A DNA stretch of 64,000 nt from Lolium rigidum (GCF_022539505.1 NC_061510.1:35179047-35243046), one strand, 5' to 3'. Counted from the first letter of the stretch, positions 10,046 to 23,262 are shown. The notes: generated from the sequence alone by a model not told the origin. A program made the numbers and translations.

Positions 10046-13000
10046 GTATTTTGTACTGGACATGATGCCGAGGTGAAGCAATTTGTTTTGGGGATGTAGT
10101 AGTTTGGAGTGAGCATTATATACTGAGTATTTATTTGTTCAAATGGGTTCATATAAAAGACATGCCATCCTGTTAGATTAACAGACGGGAAGACAGAAAT
10201 CGCAGTCTTGTTTGCTTGATGTTATTCTGTTAGCCATGTTGTTGTATTCGAACTCATGAAACCTCTCCATCCATGTACTGCATTTTCATGATTGCTACAC
10301 CTCTCCGCGTGGGGCGCATCAGGCGGCTGCGGTGGGCAAGGTCGCGGTGGTGGCCAAACAAAAATAACAGAGACGCAAAAGACACGGTGGTGCCGGGTAT
10401 GCAGTATGTTCGTCTTTACAGAGGTACTGATGTTCAATCTTCTTCATAGGCATTACCTGAAATCTGCTCTGAGTGCACTGTCTTTAGATATTGCTCCATG
10501 CTCAAATTTGTTCCTTTTGTTTGCTCAAATCAACTGAAGCTTTATTTTGCTGGTACAGGCAGCCATAGGATTTTTTTTCTGATCAAGATCTATCTCCTTG
10601 GGACCACTGATTTTGTCAGTAAGCCTCTAGCTAAGAAGAGGTAGAAAGGAGGTGCTCAGTGGCAAGCGATGGCAGCGGATAAGAAGGCATGGAAGCTGAT
10701 TTAAGCTGGTAGACGGTAGACAAAGAGCAATGGAAGACAAATTAAGGTGTTATGCTACCAGCTGGTATGTTCCTCTTCTCTGAACCAGTTAAACTGAATT
10801 TTCATATTAGGCATGCATTATTTTCATGAACCTCATGCTTTCTTCAGTATTACTTTCCGGTTAGCAGGTCCTATTTTGTTTTTTCTGTCTGCAAATAAGT
10901 TGTAACTGAATAAGTAAAATTAAGAACAAAATAGATGGACCCCATAACCCTTTATCACAAGGACTGCTTACAGAAATAGAAGTTGTACAGAGAGAGGGGA
11001 AACAAAAGACAGCCTTCAACACATTCATTACATTTGTGAAGAGCAGTACAAATACACAAAAAAATCCACCGACTGTGCCATCAAACAGAACCAGATGGTA
11101 GTAGCAAACACGTACTAATATGATGTGTGCTAAATAATCTGCCTTCATATTTGCAGCAGCCGTAGACTATAGTTTGAACATCTAACACCTAGTATTGTTA
11201 TATGCAGACAACTATGCTACGTTGCGTCGATATCTGCAACAGCTGTGGATAGTAGTCCTAGTACTCAACACTGGCTGCTGTTATATCGTAGGTACCTAAA
11301 GTTCAGCTCCCTAAGCACTGTCTCGTGCGAACTTTCAGAGTTGGATTCCCTAAGTTAACCCCTATTTGTTCATACTAATAAATAACAGAATAGTGAAAAA
11401 AAATTAAAACTTCCCACAGAAGGGCCTAGGTAGAAGGTACAATATTTAGGAGTGCACCGAGCTATGTGAAAAAAATGCTGCTTCCTCCATCCATTTTTTA
11501 AAAATAAAGTCTATAAACCTGGTATTCGTTTTTAGAGCACGGCTCTTGAATCCAGTGTCACAGCTGGCTATTGCATTAGAATGCAGTGCTCAACTGCAGG
11601 TTTTTTAGATCTGCGCGACCGAGAAAAGAAACACTGAAAAAAAATCATGGCAAGTCCACTGCTGCAGCGGCTGCTAGGCTGGGAAACGATACATGAAGTT
11701 GCTGCAGTATGTGAGAACCAGCTAAAATAAATAAAGATCAGAACAATAGTATAGCTAGCAAGCTTCTCTTCCATTGAGCGTTCAGCTGGATAGTTTTGGA
11801 TTTTCCTATATTTACTCATATGACTAAAAATTGAGTACTATACATCTCAAACCGAAGGTTGTTGTGCATAGCGAAAGAGCTAAAAGGAAAGAGAGCACTC
11901 TCCTAGGCAACCACAACGCGAGTGGATAACATGCTAAATTATCGGTTACAATTCAGAAGTAATTCCACGTATATGTTCAATGAGCAAGCTGAGTCTGTAA
12001 TACGGCAGAAAAGGTATTCCTTATATGTAATGAAAGAGTGAGATTCAGTTTAGTAAATTTACAGCAGAGATGATTAACAACCACACTGAAATAAGCAATA
12101 TAGATAGAGATTACCTCAACACTGAAGTAATCAACATGACGAAGTCGTTGGACGGCTTTGTGTCAAAGCTAACCATGAATTCCGCTGCTGATAGCTTCTG
12201 TTGAGAGCAACAATATATGATCAATAATAGGATTCCCATAACCTGTAAGCCAATAAATCAAAAAGCTTATTAATTCTAACAGCAAAAAAGGAAGGCAACT
12301 ATGAGAGTGCCTAGTGAAAATGAAATTTGAGAGAATAACATACAAAAGATACCAACTGCTATATAATAGTGTATTAAGAGAGGCTTGGAGAGTGGTATCA
12401 CACCCAAAAGTGTAGTCCATAATTTTACATGCAAGATATATCAACTGATCCACAAACATGATTTGTACAAATATGATGAGCTGCAAACAGGAAACACGAA
12501 GCAACAGTTAGGCACATTTTTAAGCCTTTCCTCGATTTTACTCTCAAAGAGGCAACATTTTACTGCCAAGGACAAAATACAGGTTTCAGCAAGTAAACAC
12601 CAGCCTTATCAGCTGTATGTCCCTGACTTTGATTTATCATGACCAGCAAAGATGAATTGTACCGTGCTGTAATGTGAATGACCATTATATGCATTTCTTA
12701 AACTCAAGCCAACTAAGCCCAAACGATCGATCTAACAGAACCGCAGCAGATTTTGTGCAAGCGATGAATATTTAAAAGATAAAACAATTATTATGTACAC
12801 ACCTTTACCTTCATGGGACCCAGAGCTTAAAGAACCATGGACTATCTACAATCAAATTCTTAATATAGGGCACCATCTTAGTAAAGTTTATCTACTGATC
12901 ATACTTCCTTTTGGAAATTTATTTAATAATCAAGATGAAGATCTACAGAGTCAACTTGACTGCAGGTCTACAATTTATCTTCTTGTGCAAGAAGTCGGAC

Positions 13001-14786
13001 ACATTATTGCAAAATAATGCACATCTATGAAATGAACAAATACCTGACCTCATGCACTTTTTATAATCTTAACTAACTAAACTGCATGTCAGTACTGAAC
13101 TGAAAAATTCTGCTCATTTAAAATCAGTAGGCAAAAAAGTTTTTTTTTTAATGCAGCAAGTCAGCAAATTCACTTCGCTCCTAAAATAACAGTATGCTTC
13201 CTTCAAACCGTTTTCTGCGTGGAGAACCTGAATTTCAGGTGATATCCTTATTGGCCTGTTAATCTGACACTCGTCCCTCCTGAAACTTGGCCCTCATGCC
13301 TCATGTCTACTCCTTCAGTCTATCGGTAATGTCATCAAGCATCAACGCAACATCATCATGCTATAAAAAAATATGGATTCTTTCGGACCGTAGTACAAAC
13401 CTCATCCTATGGAATCAGATGCCATGTCCAGGAAAGGCAAAATATACGTACCATGTAAGCCGGGATATTTCCAAGGAGGCGGGTTGTGGAGGGTGAAGAG
13501 TCTCACCATTGAGCGTGGCGCTATCGTGGAGGATCTCTCGTGTCCTGGCCACTGATCCGCATAACGCGAAGAGATCGCGTTCCAGATGAAGCCGGGGTGG
13601 CGCCGGGAGGGTTAGGCGCCCATCACAACAGATAGCACGATCTGGCCCTCCAGCACGTGGAGATGCCGACCCCCATCCCAGCGAGCAGCTTGCCCTGTCG
13701 GAGGAGCAGGGGCTACACTGGAAGCCCAGCCTTAGCGCGGAGGAGGCAGGCCGGGGCGAACCTCCGAAGAGTGGCCTAGGCGCCGTCCCGCGGCGGTGCC
13801 AACTGGACGCGGATCTCGTCGACCATGGCGGCTGCATCTCGCCATCAGCTTGCCCCGGCCAAGCTCCGGCGACCTAGACGTGGGACACCATTCCACGCCG
13901 CCTCTGCCTTGCTGCCCAAGCACCGCCACCTGCCGCACCATACATCCTTGGCCGGTTGCAACGTGCCTCCATTAGAAGTGAACCATCGGGAGCCTCGTCT
14001 CCGGCCGGGGCGATTTGTCCTCCTAGCGATTGGTTTCTTTTTGGAGGAAAGGGATGAGGAGGGGATGTACTTCCTTGATTGTCGATCGTGAGAACTCAAA
14101 ACCGCTTTGACTAACTGATGTTTCTGGATGGGTCTATATTTACGGTGAAGAGAAGAGGTGGACACGTAAAAAGGTACGTGTCAATGAGATAAGGGCAGTA
14201 ATGCATGATAGCATGCACGATCGGCCAATACCGATAGAACCGGAGATTGAAAGCAACCCTCCCGTAAGGAAAGGATGACCGGCTGGCTCCCGGTAAATCG
14301 GAATTGTACCAAGTAAAAATAAGGAAGGAAAGGGAAACAGACTCCCGCATGCGTAGGAGCGCTTGCCCATGAACAGTGCAAAAATCCAACGTGTTTAAGG
14401 CTGATTGGATGAATTAGAGGATGAAACAGTTGCCAAAACGCTGCCGTTGCGGCAAAAAGGGTCAGCCTTGATATAGTTAATAATACATGGACCATTTTAC
14501 CTTTCCACTGTGCTGTGTTTGGTTGCAATGGATTTTTTTTTTTTTTTGATGTAAAGCAGAGGCCGTTCTTGCTGTACTCGCCGCACCACATCAGCACGCT
14601 GCACGCCTATCTCCATGTGCCGCTTCACCTCTCCAGCTCATGCTACCCATCGAAGCAGGGCAAGAACAGCATGTTGCCTCCCGGCCACGCGCGGGAAGCC
14701 ATCGAGTACATGGACCTCCTTCGCGCCGTCCCCCATCCTATTCCAACCATGGCACAAGTTAGGGTTAGGACCAGGCGGGGAGAAGG
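10046..14786. other. Long stretch without an assignable gene
   Basis: No frame carries a recognisable domain. On the minus strand some sequence looks spliced: a GC-rich segment (about 14090-13453) ends in ACATG|GTACGT, and a block at about 12243-12114 is bounded by an acceptor-like CAG and a GAG|GTAATC donor-like site. The joined sequence has stops in every frame, so at most this is a non-coding transcript or a dead gene. A half-MITE-like CTTCCTCCATCC tract lies near 11481. A T-tract with downstream GC-rich sequence at 14530-14790 could be a retroelement or gene-fragment insertion. Confidence 0.4.
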
Positions 14787-14957
14787 ATGGCAGGGGCAAT
14801 AGGATCCGGCGTGGAGGAGGGAGACCATGGAGGTGGATCCGAGGAGGAGGGCTGCCGCGCGGCGCTCTCATCGGCCACCCCCTCTACCGGCGGCCTCTTT
14901 CTGGCCTACGCATTCGCAGCCGCCGCGCGGAAACTGCAATCTGATGCTGGAGCAAAG
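14787..14957 (+). CDS. Possible first exon of an unknown gene or gene fragment
   Basis: From an ATG at 14787 an open frame of 57 codons runs to a consensus-like donor (GCAAAG|GTAAAC). The peptide is Gly/Glu/Ala-rich and ends in LAYAFAAAARKLQSDAGAK. A second overlapping frame from 14827 is also open. I cannot find a matching downstream exon before the phytochrome gene. No family is recognised; it could be a captured gene fragment. Confidence 0.2.
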
Positions 14958-15956
14958 GTAAACTGCCACCGGTGTGCATTTGAGTTCAGAATTTATTCAT
15001 GTAGACTTAAACTTGAACCTTGCACTGAGCCGCTGACAAGCAATCCTAGAATCCAACCTTGCTTCTGCACTGACTGGCTCTACTATAGGCTGCAGTAAAC
15101 TCAATCCTCCCCAGAAAATGTCACTAACTCACCGTCACTCATCAGCTCATGGCTATCCTTGAAACTGAAACATAGCTGCATGGAAAGCAGAAAACAAAAT
15201 TATGTAGCAAAAGGCCACACTGACATCGCTACTTCTGAAAATTGGGCCTTAAAAGCCAAACCCTTCCATACTAATAAGATATATAGTACGTACATCAGAA
15301 AATTACTTCACTTTCAGTGACAAATAGTTGAACAATATCATATCCATAGCTTTTCATTCAGTGTCATACACTCATACCCGTAGCAGTTAGGGAGACAACG
15401 ATTTTTTATCAATAATGTCAGTAACTAAAGACTAAAGCTATAAGCTATACTAGCTTTTAGCTGTGGGTTTGTGGGTTTCACGGGCACCCTTTTGTATTGT
15501 CACAGCGGAGCATGGGTTAAGAAAGTAGAAATATGCACAACCAACAGTTGTGACAAAAGAAACACATCAGGGGATTCACAGATGTTTGGCGCCTAAGAGC
15601 ATTGGGAGTTGATCACAGGTAGTAACTGTGCTCTAACGAGGCATGAAACCCCGTCGCCCCTTGCCAGGAAGAGAGGAAGGTACACAAGGCGCAGGGGTTA
15701 ATAGAAGTTTAGGTTTAGTTTCTTGCTTGATTTGTTTCCTCCACCAGCGGGGATATAAATAATTCGATTACATGAATACTCCGACTAGAATTAGAAATAG
15801 ACTTCTAAACGATTTGGAAACAGCAGGGTAACCTTCTTCGGGACAAAACCTTTCTGTTCCCAAATCCTAAGACTCAATTTATTACTAACTGAAAAATGAT
15901 TAGGGCACCAAGTCCATAGCCTAGCCGGTTGGCTTTTCCCTGGACTGGCTTCTTCA
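14958..15956. other. Region 3' of the phytochrome gene, no gene seen
   Basis: AT-rich sequence with short ORFs only. The part nearest 15956 should contain the 3'UTR and polyadenylation region of the minus-strand phytochrome gene. I could not place the poly(A) site. Confidence 0.5.
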
Positions 15957-18900
15957 TCATTGTCCCATTTCAAGTTCGAAGGTGAGGATGAAGGTTGACA
16001 CGTTAGCTTCCCTTAGATGGCGTACATCGCCATTCATGAGACTCAACAGGTTTCTAGATACTAGGAGGGCCAGTCCCTCCTCTGAATTCTCCTTGCTGTC
16101 CTCCTCAAACATTTGTGACATTAGCTCTGCTGGGACTCCTAATCCCTGGTGCTTGATCCTGACAATAATAAAGACAAGAATAACTATCACTAAGCATTCC
16201 CGTCGAAAAACGACCATTGAGCATTCATACTTTTCGTCTTCCTTGTCAGAAAGTAATTAATGGGCCTATGCATGCAAATTGAACTTGAGTGATCAATATA
16301 CCTGATTTCAAGGTCAATAAGATGAAGATTTCCTCTGATGCTTTTCTTTGTCAGCTTGGAAGAAATCCCAACAGAACCTCCAACAGGAGAGAACTTCACT
16401 GAAACAAATAGGACATCAGAGAGAACCTGCTGGAGTCGAACACCATCTCCGTAGACTAATTGCTTCATAAATATCTCTGGCATGTTGCAAGAGACTCTGA
16501 TCCCTTTTCCCTGGCAGGCTAGCAGTACTTGACTTACAGCAGCCATCACCACATCTTGCAACACAAATTCAGCCATCTCCAAAACCAAGCAGCTACATAT
16601 GTGGCCACAAAAGATGAAAGGTAAGTTGCTTCTAGAGATAACATTAAGTTTATTATGCAGATAATAACTCAAAAATCTAAATGCATGTTTGATTAGTAAC
16701 TGAAGCCATACTGGGCAAGTTTACCCAAGGCAGTGTAGTGGCTAAGCTTAACAAGTTGTGTAAATGTGAACATATTTATCGTTCAATTTTAGTCACATAA
16801 GAAGGCATATAGGCATGAAATCAAGTGGAATTAGGACAACGAAAGACAATATCAACCTAATAGAACAATTCAGAAGATTTGGCAAGAACAGTACTTTTCG
16901 GTGATGTTATCTTGATCCAAGTCCACAAGTATCTTGTTTAGCTGGTGGTGACAATTATCTGCGACATGGATCTGCTTCATCTGTTCTTCATTTAAACCTG
17001 TGTTCTTCAGTGCTTTCCTTGAGTAAAGCATGCCTGAGAGAGGGTTCGTGATCGCATGTCTCATGTAGGAGAAAGCCTTCAGCTTTTTTAGTGAATTCTG
17101 CTCTGAAGCTTTCTGCACCTGTAGAGTATGTTGCAGCTCCTGACTAGCGACATGAATAAAACAGAATACTCCAGTGATGAGACCACCCTCATTTTCTTTT
17201 CTGTTCACTGATAGAAGACACTCAATGTACTTCCCACTTCGGTCGAAGAAGCTAAATGGAGCCTTTTCTGATCCTTCTCCGGCTAGTGCACTATTGATAA
17301 GAACGCAAAGACCTACAAATGCATTTTTGTTCTTCAAACGGCAAGAGGCATTGCTACTGTCAAACACTTCACCAAGAAGCATCTTATCAAGCATTTCATC
17401 TCTGTGCCACCCAGTTAGCTTGGTCATTGCAGCATTCCACTCAGAGCACCATCCAAATTCATCAGCACCAAATACAGGAGGAATCAATGGGTTCGGGTTG
17501 TGAATGATCGCCATGTAGTCTCTCTCAACCCGAGTAAACTTGTCCATCGCCAACTTATGGACAGTCATATCTTGGGCTACAAAGCACACCCCAACAACAT
17601 GACCATGAAGGTCCCGAGTTGCGCAAGCATTCACAATCAAGATAACAGGGACATCATCCACCTTCGGGCCATGAGTCTTCACCTCAAATTGAACTTCTTT
17701 CTCTTCTTTACCTGCTTGATCAGTGAAATATTTAGAGAATTGATATTGCCAACTAATCAAGTGTAAATAGTGTAAGTAGGTGACACGGTGACCAGTTAGG
17801 TTCAACACACAAATTATGTATCTACAATTCTACATATACACCTCTTTATCATTTTAAACATATTTCATTACTGATTACAAGATACCTCAAAGTGAGTCTA
17901 TGAAAAAAATCATTTGAGTCCATATACTTTATATTATTTGGATACCTACTGCTTTTCTGTACATGAAAAATGGTATATTAAAAAAACTAAGGGCTCCGGT
18001 GATACTTTTTTCCTACTATCTATATTGAGGTATTTTAGAATAATTAATGAGGTATATTTGGAATGTTAAAGTGGCATAATGCATTCATTTAACAGATATA
18101 CTGTATGTGGGAGTACATACTCCCAAGAGTATATAAAAGGAGACATATATAGCAAACAAAGTTGCAGCTAAAAGTAGAGGCAGGGGGTAAATAATGAAAA
18201 CAAACAGAAATTTTTTACTCACCCTGCAAAGCCAGATATAGCATCCTCTCGACAACTGGTTGAGAAGATTTCTCCACAAGGGAAAGTATGTCTCTTCCGA
18301 TAGCATCATCAATTCTTAGCCCAGTCAATTCCGCTGCTTTCTGATTCCACCCGTTGACCAATCCATTGACATCTACTGCCAATATTGGAACAGTTGTTGT
18401 TTCCATTAGACGAATCATTTCACTGGTCACTGCCTGCAGTTCTGCAAGCCCATCAAGTTTAAGATTACCCATCTGCTTATCTAAACTAGCTTCGCGGGTT
18501 GGCTTGATGGCATCATTCAGCATATCTCGAAGTATAAGTTGCAACGAATGAATAGCATCTATCTCATAGTCAGTCCAAGACAAGCTCTTCATCTTGACAG
18601 CTTCAAGGAATGCTTTGAAAGACAGTCTTGGGTGCATCTTTCTGCTGTCATCCATGTCCGAGGAATCATTCTTTGCACCTGCCCATCTGATTTCAGCAGC
18701 TGTATGTGACCTGAACCAAAAAAGAATATCCTTGGAGTTAATCTTGGCCACTGCCATTCCACAAATCATATCACCAAGAGCAGAAGCTCCTGGATAGCCA
18801 GCATCATGGAGGCTATCAGTACTCAGGCCAGTGGAATCCCTGTGAACTTCTGACAGCCATAAGGCAATATCATGTATCTGAGACTCGGTCGGAGCATTAC

Positions 18901-20276
18901 ACAGGCGCCATACTTTGCCTCCATGCAAAAGAGCAGCACCATCACATTTGACTAGGTCCATGACATTGGGTGTCCCTGATACAATAGTCAGGGGAGAGGC
19001 TTCTCTGAACAGCATGTCAGAGAGAACGGTTTGCATCCTCAGTATGCTCTTCTCACGCAGCTGTTTCTCCAATTCAAACTCCTTGCTTACATGGACAGCA
19101 AACACCTGTGCTAAGAACTCACAAGCATAACGCAGAGGAAAAGGGATATATCTGGGGCTCTCATGATGACAAACAAGGAGGCCCCATAGTTTCTTCTTCT
19201 GCTGGTGTTGTGCTGGTTGTTCAGACTTGAATTCATCCTCCTCTTTCATCGTCATTAACGACGACAGCCATGACAAGGGATGCAATCGTGTTCATGTTCT
19301 CCATGTACTGAAGGTGACAACTGTGTGGTGCTCTGAGTGCTGAACCACACAAGCTAATATCAAAGGGACGTGCCTCATCTTCGATGACCTTTATGGATGT
19401 CGCACGGCAATCACAGATCATCCGTACCTTGTTCTTCATGAAAAGAAACCTGGATGCTTGAGGGATATCAGTGGCTGGATAGTGCAGACCTAGATAAGGC
19501 TCAAGACCAGGCTTTGTGATCTCGGCAAAGACCTCGCCATGGTCATCTTCATGAAACTTGTAAGCCATAACCCTATCATACCCTGTAAGGTCAAAGAGTT
19601 CCTTAACCACAGTATTGCATAGCACTTCCATGCTTCCACCTGGCAGTGACTGGATCTTGGAGATTGCCTTGGCAGCAAGCTTGTAAGAGTGCAAAGCCCC
19701 AGCAGCAGTGGCAGGAAATTCTGTTGGCTCTATAGGCTCAAAGTCTACCACCAAACAGCCAGTTGATCGATGAACAATGGCATAGAAAGGCTTGCCTGAG
19801 GTCTTGCACTGAACTAGGATAGGATTCAGCAAAGAAACATCAGCAAACCCCAGTGCCTTATGCAGCGCACCTTGGTCAGTGAAAAGAGACTGTACATTTG
19901 TGCCAATGCCTAGCCTTGGGGGGTTATCAACACTGGTTACTTCATGGCTGACCGTTGTAAGCATTTCCGGCGCATTTTCACTGAATGCGATGACATTGAA
20001 GCTCTTCTCATCAAGGGCCAACAAGCAACCAAATGGTTGGATTATCTTTCCTGTCTGAATGTGCTGCAAGTAGGCTATGACCTTCTCCGACAGCCCGTGC
20101 TGCAAAGGTGGAGCAGTCAGCTGGGCTTCAACCAGCTTGGAGTTGTCAAAGGAGTCACCAGATTCTTCATATTCATCATTGAGTTCAGCATCAAGGGTTG
20201 TCTGTGCTAATACCCTTGCCCGGGAGCTCTGGCGGTTCCGGCTAGAAGAACTGGAAGTAGACGTTGAGGAAGACAT
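15957..20276 (-). pseudogene. PHYA: Phytochrome A photoreceptor gene with a one-base frameshift
   Basis: Red/far-red photoreceptor that binds a linear tetrapyrrole and moves from cytosol to nucleus in light. Coding exons on the minus strand: 20276-18223, 17711-16895, 16592-16302 and 16158-15957, all with GT-AG borders. Removing one base gives 1120 residues, the normal phyA length. Visible in order: Ser-rich N-terminus, PAS, GAF with the lyase motif and chromophore Cys at residue 320 (APHSCHLQ), PHY, two PAS repeats ([24 protein letters not shown]) and the histidine-kinase-related C-terminus. It is phyA rather than phyB/C by its QTTLDAEL N-terminus and the FLQDV/MGQ-type C-terminus. At 19244-19246 a GAA-GAG codon junction has an extra A, so translation stops after residue 347 (DDERGG). 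Several residues that I remember as constant in grass phyA differ (for example HAITNPLSG, WAGAK, a two-residue gap near [10 protein letters not shown]). Either a decaying copy or a consensus error; identity as phyA is near certain. Confidence 0.93.
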
Positions 20277-21320
20277 TTCCTGCTTCAAGTACTTGAACCA
20301 CTCAGCAGTCGTATCTCGTATATGCTGTGTGTCACGCCTTCTGTGCATATAAGTGAGAAGTGGTAAATATTAGTTATAGTAAAATGTAAAGGTACGGTAA
20401 ACCACTGACAACTCATAAAATGCAGAGCGAAAATCGGCATGTCTAGAAATATTTGATCAATATGATGAAATGCTATTAAAGATGTGTTTATTTTCCTGTT
20501 TTCAGAAGGGTGAGCAAATTTGATGAACTTAGAAGACTGAAAACAATACAAAGGTCTACCAAGGGAAAGAAAGAAGCTGAACTCTGTTGCTGCCTGAAAT
20601 CATAAATTTCTGGTGTCAACACACTGTTGATAAGCGACACATCTCCTGCAAACCCAAAGATCTTCTAAAGATACTTCATATGCTAATCATAAGGAGCTCA
20701 CTATTTTGTATCCGCAACCCATCCAGTTCAATGCGTCAATATCTTAAAAGTGGTGAGTTGGGAGGTGAGTTAGCTAGGTCAGATTCAGTCTTATCAAATG
20801 AATAGTACATTAGTGTAATGAGTGATCGTTTTTCCAAACAATGAAGTTGACTAAAGGTTGCAGTTTTTTTTTTTTTGAGATTAAGGTTGTAGTTTTCTAA
20901 CAATAGAAGATTCACTTATCTGCAGAAAAACAATGTGCATATAGTATTGGGAAGGTTATATTGGGCCTTTCTGTTGTGTACCTGAATGATTTAAACAAGA
21001 GAATTCCATATTTGACATAATTTGGAACGAAATAGACTCTAGCAAGGCAGGCCTGACACTGATTGGTACTTTGAGTAACATACTTTTCCAGAGTAAATTT
21101 CTCGAGGGAGCATCTGAACATGTCTACCTATCAAGCTAGCAAGGCAGGTAGATATGGTAGGAGCAAATCTGCTAGCAAATCAACAGATATTAAATACAAT
21201 TTAGGGAAAGGTTGTCTCCTTTCTAATGAGCTAATGATGATAGTGGGACTTCTTTTTTGTGAAATTGAGCTAAGACCAACCATTGGAGTTCCTTGTTTAA
21301 TATTTTGTACATCATTTATG

Positions 21321-21412
21321 TACTCCCTCCGATCTAAATTACTTGACAAACGCATCTAGGTACATCCTTACTTATATAAAGTGGAGTCAATTAATTTCGA
21401 TCGGAGGGAGTA
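21321..21412. mobile_element. Stowaway-like MITE in the PHYA leader intron
   Basis: Termini CTCCCTCCGATC and GATCGGAGGGAG are inverted repeats flanked by TA on both sides; interior 70 bases, non-coding. Confidence 0.85.
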
Positions 21413-21578
21413 GAACATACTGGTCCAAAACAAATGACTGATGATTGAATTATACCACCCAGGCTGTTAGTTTGCCTTATTTCCCGTACTCTTTAGTTCT
21501 GAATTTCTTATGTCAACAATGGCGCCTTTGTGAAACAAGATCTTCTGTGGAGTTAGTTGCTGAAAGATCTTTTTCTGG

Positions 21579-21706
21579 TACTACCTCTGACCACAAATAG
21601 ATGTTGAAAGTTTGACTAAATTTGGATATATCTTGACACTCTTTAGTGTATAGATACATCCAAATTTAAACAAATCTTTGGCATCTTTTTATGGAAGGAG
21701 AGAGTA
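21579..21706. mobile_element. Diverged Stowaway-like MITE in the PHYA leader intron
   Basis: TA-flanked element with a CTACCTCTG left end and a GGAAGGAGAGAG right end, and an internal inverted pair (AAATTTGGATATATC / GATACATCCAAATTT) typical of this group. Confidence 0.7.
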
Positions 21707-22139
21707 CTAAACGGCAAACTTAATTTTGATTGGATTACTGTAACTGATTCCAACATTAAATTACAACAGATGCTTTGGTCTCCTCTAGTACTTGAGTATT
21801 TTCCAAAAACAATGATAATAAGACTTTTTTTTTTTGCAGGAAGTGTAGTGTGCAAGCTCAAATCTAGGTAGCGCTCGTAGAGGAGTTTGATCTGTTTTTG
21901 TTAAAGCTTAGGACATTATCTTTTACTCTAGATGGTATCCATGTTCACTTTGACGAGTTAATGGAGTGGTGGATGCCAAATCTACCGAGGATGCACCAAA
22001 TTGAAGATGTAACTTGTGCTACACCATTATTCCCTCGCTGAAGAAGAAAGTTCAGGGGTTAACAAAATGAAGTGTTCTTCTGAAACTTGGTGATCTGTTT
22101 GTGAGGCCAGACGAGAAAATTTTCTCTATCAGCCATGTA

Positions 22140-22446
22140 GCCCTGTGCTTGATCATCGAGAATATCATGTTTTCATTGATTTGTAGAATTGCTAGGGAAT
22201 CAATCCCTACAGGGATCGGGTGACAGCAGGGAGTCCACCACGGCCTAAAGGTGTGGATTTTGAGTTTTGACGTTTCTGACCTAGGACTAGGATAGTTACG
22301 GGAGTTCTTGTGCTTTGTTTGTTGGCTTGCTAGTCGTTGTTGCTACTTGTGTAAGCTGGTGATCCCCAGCGTGAAACCACGATAGAACTCCCTAGTTTCT
22401 GTTGCTCTAATGAAAAGCAGGGCTATGCCTTTTCCTCTTAAGAAAT
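22140..22446 (+). mobile_element. LINE-like 3' tail fragment
   Basis: The segment ends with GAAAAGCAGGGCTATGCC followed by TTTTCCTCTTAAGAAA. This pattern, AAAGCAGGGC..GCCTTTT before an A-rich end, recurs at 29800-29825 and in other forms at 24810-24840, and I recognise it as a common 3' end of grass non-LTR retroelements. The 5' limit is not clear. Confidence 0.45.
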
Positions 22447-22831
22447 ATATATTTTGAGTGTTGGCGTTTGTGGGGTAACAAGAAAACTCATGGGTTCTGA
22501 AGAAAAACAGCTCCTAGGTTTTGTAGCTACAACACAGTTCAAGAATGAAACTTTACAAAAACCACAGAAATTCATGCGTACTAACACATCACACTAAGCA
22601 TGGACGCAGAAACAGAACATGAACATCACGCTCTAGATGAGAAAGGAAATAAATTAGCTTCTGGCATCACTATGTCCATAACACATCCAAACATACATCA
22701 TACCTACAAGCAACAGGGAAAGGAAAGAAAAAGCAGCACGGAGGGAGGGAGGGTACCTGCTACCGGCGTGCGGCGGCAATGAAGAGGAGCAGGAGTGGAG
22801 TGAGCTCTGGGACTGGGAGCGCCATGCCTGG

Positions 22832-22843
22832 AATATATATACT
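22832..22843 (-). promoter_or_regulatory. PHYA: TATA box candidate for PHYA
   Basis: On the minus strand AGTATATATATTCC occurs about 30 bases before the expected start of the non-coding exon. A C/T-rich leader follows it. Strong TATA motif, but the transcription start is not demonstrated. Confidence 0.5.
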
Positions 22844-22857
22844 GGCGTACGTGATGA

Positions 22858-23260
22858 CCCTCCGCGTCCATGCTGACCCTTGATCATGGAGGAGCCTAAT
22901 TCACCGGCCGCGATTTTATTTGAGCCTCTACTAAGAATACAAGCTATACAACTCAAAAAAGAGAAGAAAGATGCAAGCTGTAGTATCTTGCGCAAAACGC
23001 ACAAACACACGCACCACACTCACGCACGCCACAACTCACATCCCAGTCATGCCTAGCCATCTCTAGCGGCCTCTATTTCGAATATAATTCACAAGACCCA
23101 TTTGTCTACACTGGCCACTTTGCCTCTTTTTTTTCTCATTTCACCAAATTGAAATATATGAAAGAAAAACAATAATGAAGTTTACAACCAAATAAGTTGA
23201 AATAGCTTAGAACCAAATAAATAACATAGTTCACAAGCAAGAGAGAGAGAGAGAGAGAGA
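22858..23260. other. Upstream flank of PHYA, no gene; GA microsatellite
   Basis: Contains a CA/AC-rich tract (about 22990-23040) and ends in an uninterrupted GA repeat at about 23239-23262. It presumably holds PHYA upstream promoter sequence. No open frame of note. Confidence 0.5.
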
Positions 23261-23262
23261 GA

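Larger units (their letters stand above)
20277..22810 (-). promoter_or_regulatory. PHYA: Inferred PHYA leader: 5'UTR exon, 2.4 kb leader intron
   Basis: Upstream of the ATG the exon extends to 20340, preceded on the minus strand by TATGCACAG and a CTATAACTAAT branch-like stretch. A matching donor, GTAGCAG|GTACCC, lies at 22757/22756. The inferred first non-coding exon is about 22757-22810. Grass PHYA genes are known to have 5'UTR introns. The intron holds two Stowaway-type MITEs and a LINE-like 3' tail, which would explain its size. Inference from splice signals only. Confidence 0.55.
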
